From contig OY987263.1 of assembly GCA_963920665.1 (NCBI GenBank), forward strand, positions 40,831,218 through 40,895,217: DNA of 64,000 nucleotides, in the 5' to 3' direction. Positions 63,578-64,000 of this stretch are shown piece after piece. How positions within the stretch are numbered: the stretch's first letter is position 1; the number at the start of each line of letters is the position of its first letter. This DNA is from Straminergon stramineum (Eukaryota > Streptophyta > Bryopsida > Hypnales > Calliergonaceae). The position numbers and the translations under genes were made by a program. Below the pieces are notes generated by a model. That model saw nothing but the letters and a program-made list of their open reading frames with translations, searched no databases and was not told where the DNA came from.

Positions 63578-64000
63578 TTAAGTCCCTCAACTACTAGTAA
63601 AGTATAGTATTCACTCAAGCACCTCTCTTAATAAAACTTAGATGAAAAAAATTGTTTTTTTTCATCCTATGACTCTTCCAAGAATCATCCAAAGGACCCA
63701 AGTTGTTCACAGTGTCCTATCACCAAACAAATGTTGTTGGCCAAGTAAATTTAGATTCCTAGATGAATAGGTGCATTTTTTGTCTCTCTAGTCATTGATG
63801 GAACATTTTTAGTCCTTGGCATCATTACAAGGTTAAATATAATACAATCATGCAAAGATATTTATAAAGAGTCAACAACCATATTCTCAAATGTGGCAAA
63901 AGTTAGTAGCAATTCTACTAGGAAACATTTATAGTTGTAAAACATCTTATCATCACAATGGCAAAATCCAAATTTTCATTACATTTAGCATTCTTTTCAG

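Larger units (their letters stand above)
33446..64000 (+). repeat. Tandem segmental duplication, copy B (runs off the right edge)
   Basis: Direct-repeat partner of copy A. It begins near 33446, where sequence around the word gatgatggagctat matches copy A at about 806, and is still homologous at base 64000. Relative to copy A it has private inserts at 46508-48081, 51361-52618, 53877-55953 and 58810-60948, plus about 640 extra bases near 55985-56626. It lacks the copy A inserts at 14741-15154, 18490-20252 and 25416-26339. Its TNL gene is intact while that of copy A is broken. Confidence 0.95.

Overview
The window is nuclear DNA of a land plant. It holds two copies of a multi-exon TIR-NB-ARC-LRR immune-receptor gene split by short spliceosomal introns (GT...AG). 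The background is AT-rich, full of transposons, and contains a short plant-type TTTAGGG motif. The TIR opening (K-I-F-L-S-H-N-G-A-Q-K) resembles, from memory, TIR proteins of mosses, ferns and gymnosperms more than those of typical flowering plants. I therefore suggest a non-flowering plant with a repeat-rich genome, but the species cannot be fixed from sequence alone. I see no bacterial operons, tRNA, rRNA or CRISPR array.

The main structure is one large direct (tandem) duplication. Copy A runs from about 806 to 26765 and copy B from about 33446 to beyond the right edge, in the same order and orientation. The distance between matching points grows from about 32.6 kb to about 37.2 kb because each copy gained private insertions. 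Upstream of copy B is a GC-richer stretch (about 29.9-33.4 kb). Part of it matches the first 310 bases of the window, so the duplicated unit probably extends further left than the window shows.

Each unit starts with about 2 kb of upstream sequence, then the TNL gene, then about 2.4 kb of GC-richer downstream sequence with at least one conserved candidate exon, and then 15-20 kb of gene-free DNA. The copy B TNL (35211-39669) is open through five predicted coding segments and would give about 1037 residues with TIR, P-loop, kinase-2, MHD and LRR parts. The copy A TNL (2589-6904) has the same exon structure but carries a one-base frameshift in the last exon, a slightly early stop, and one 22-residue leucine-rich repeat fewer.

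The gene-free parts are built largely from one superfamily of short transposons. Their ends read TTAA-CCCCTAAAG ... CTTTAGGGG-TTAA. One member is present in copy A and absent in copy B, where a single TTAA is left; this shows a TTAA target duplication, the hallmark of piggyBac-type elements. Copy B also has private insertions: a TA-flanked element with terminal inverted repeats (46508-48081), a probable solo LTR (51361-52618, 5-bp duplication CAGAT) and two further 2.1-kb inserts with 5-bp flanking repeats (53877-55953 and 58810-60948). Because the two units were once the same, the window contains both filled and empty sites for several element types.
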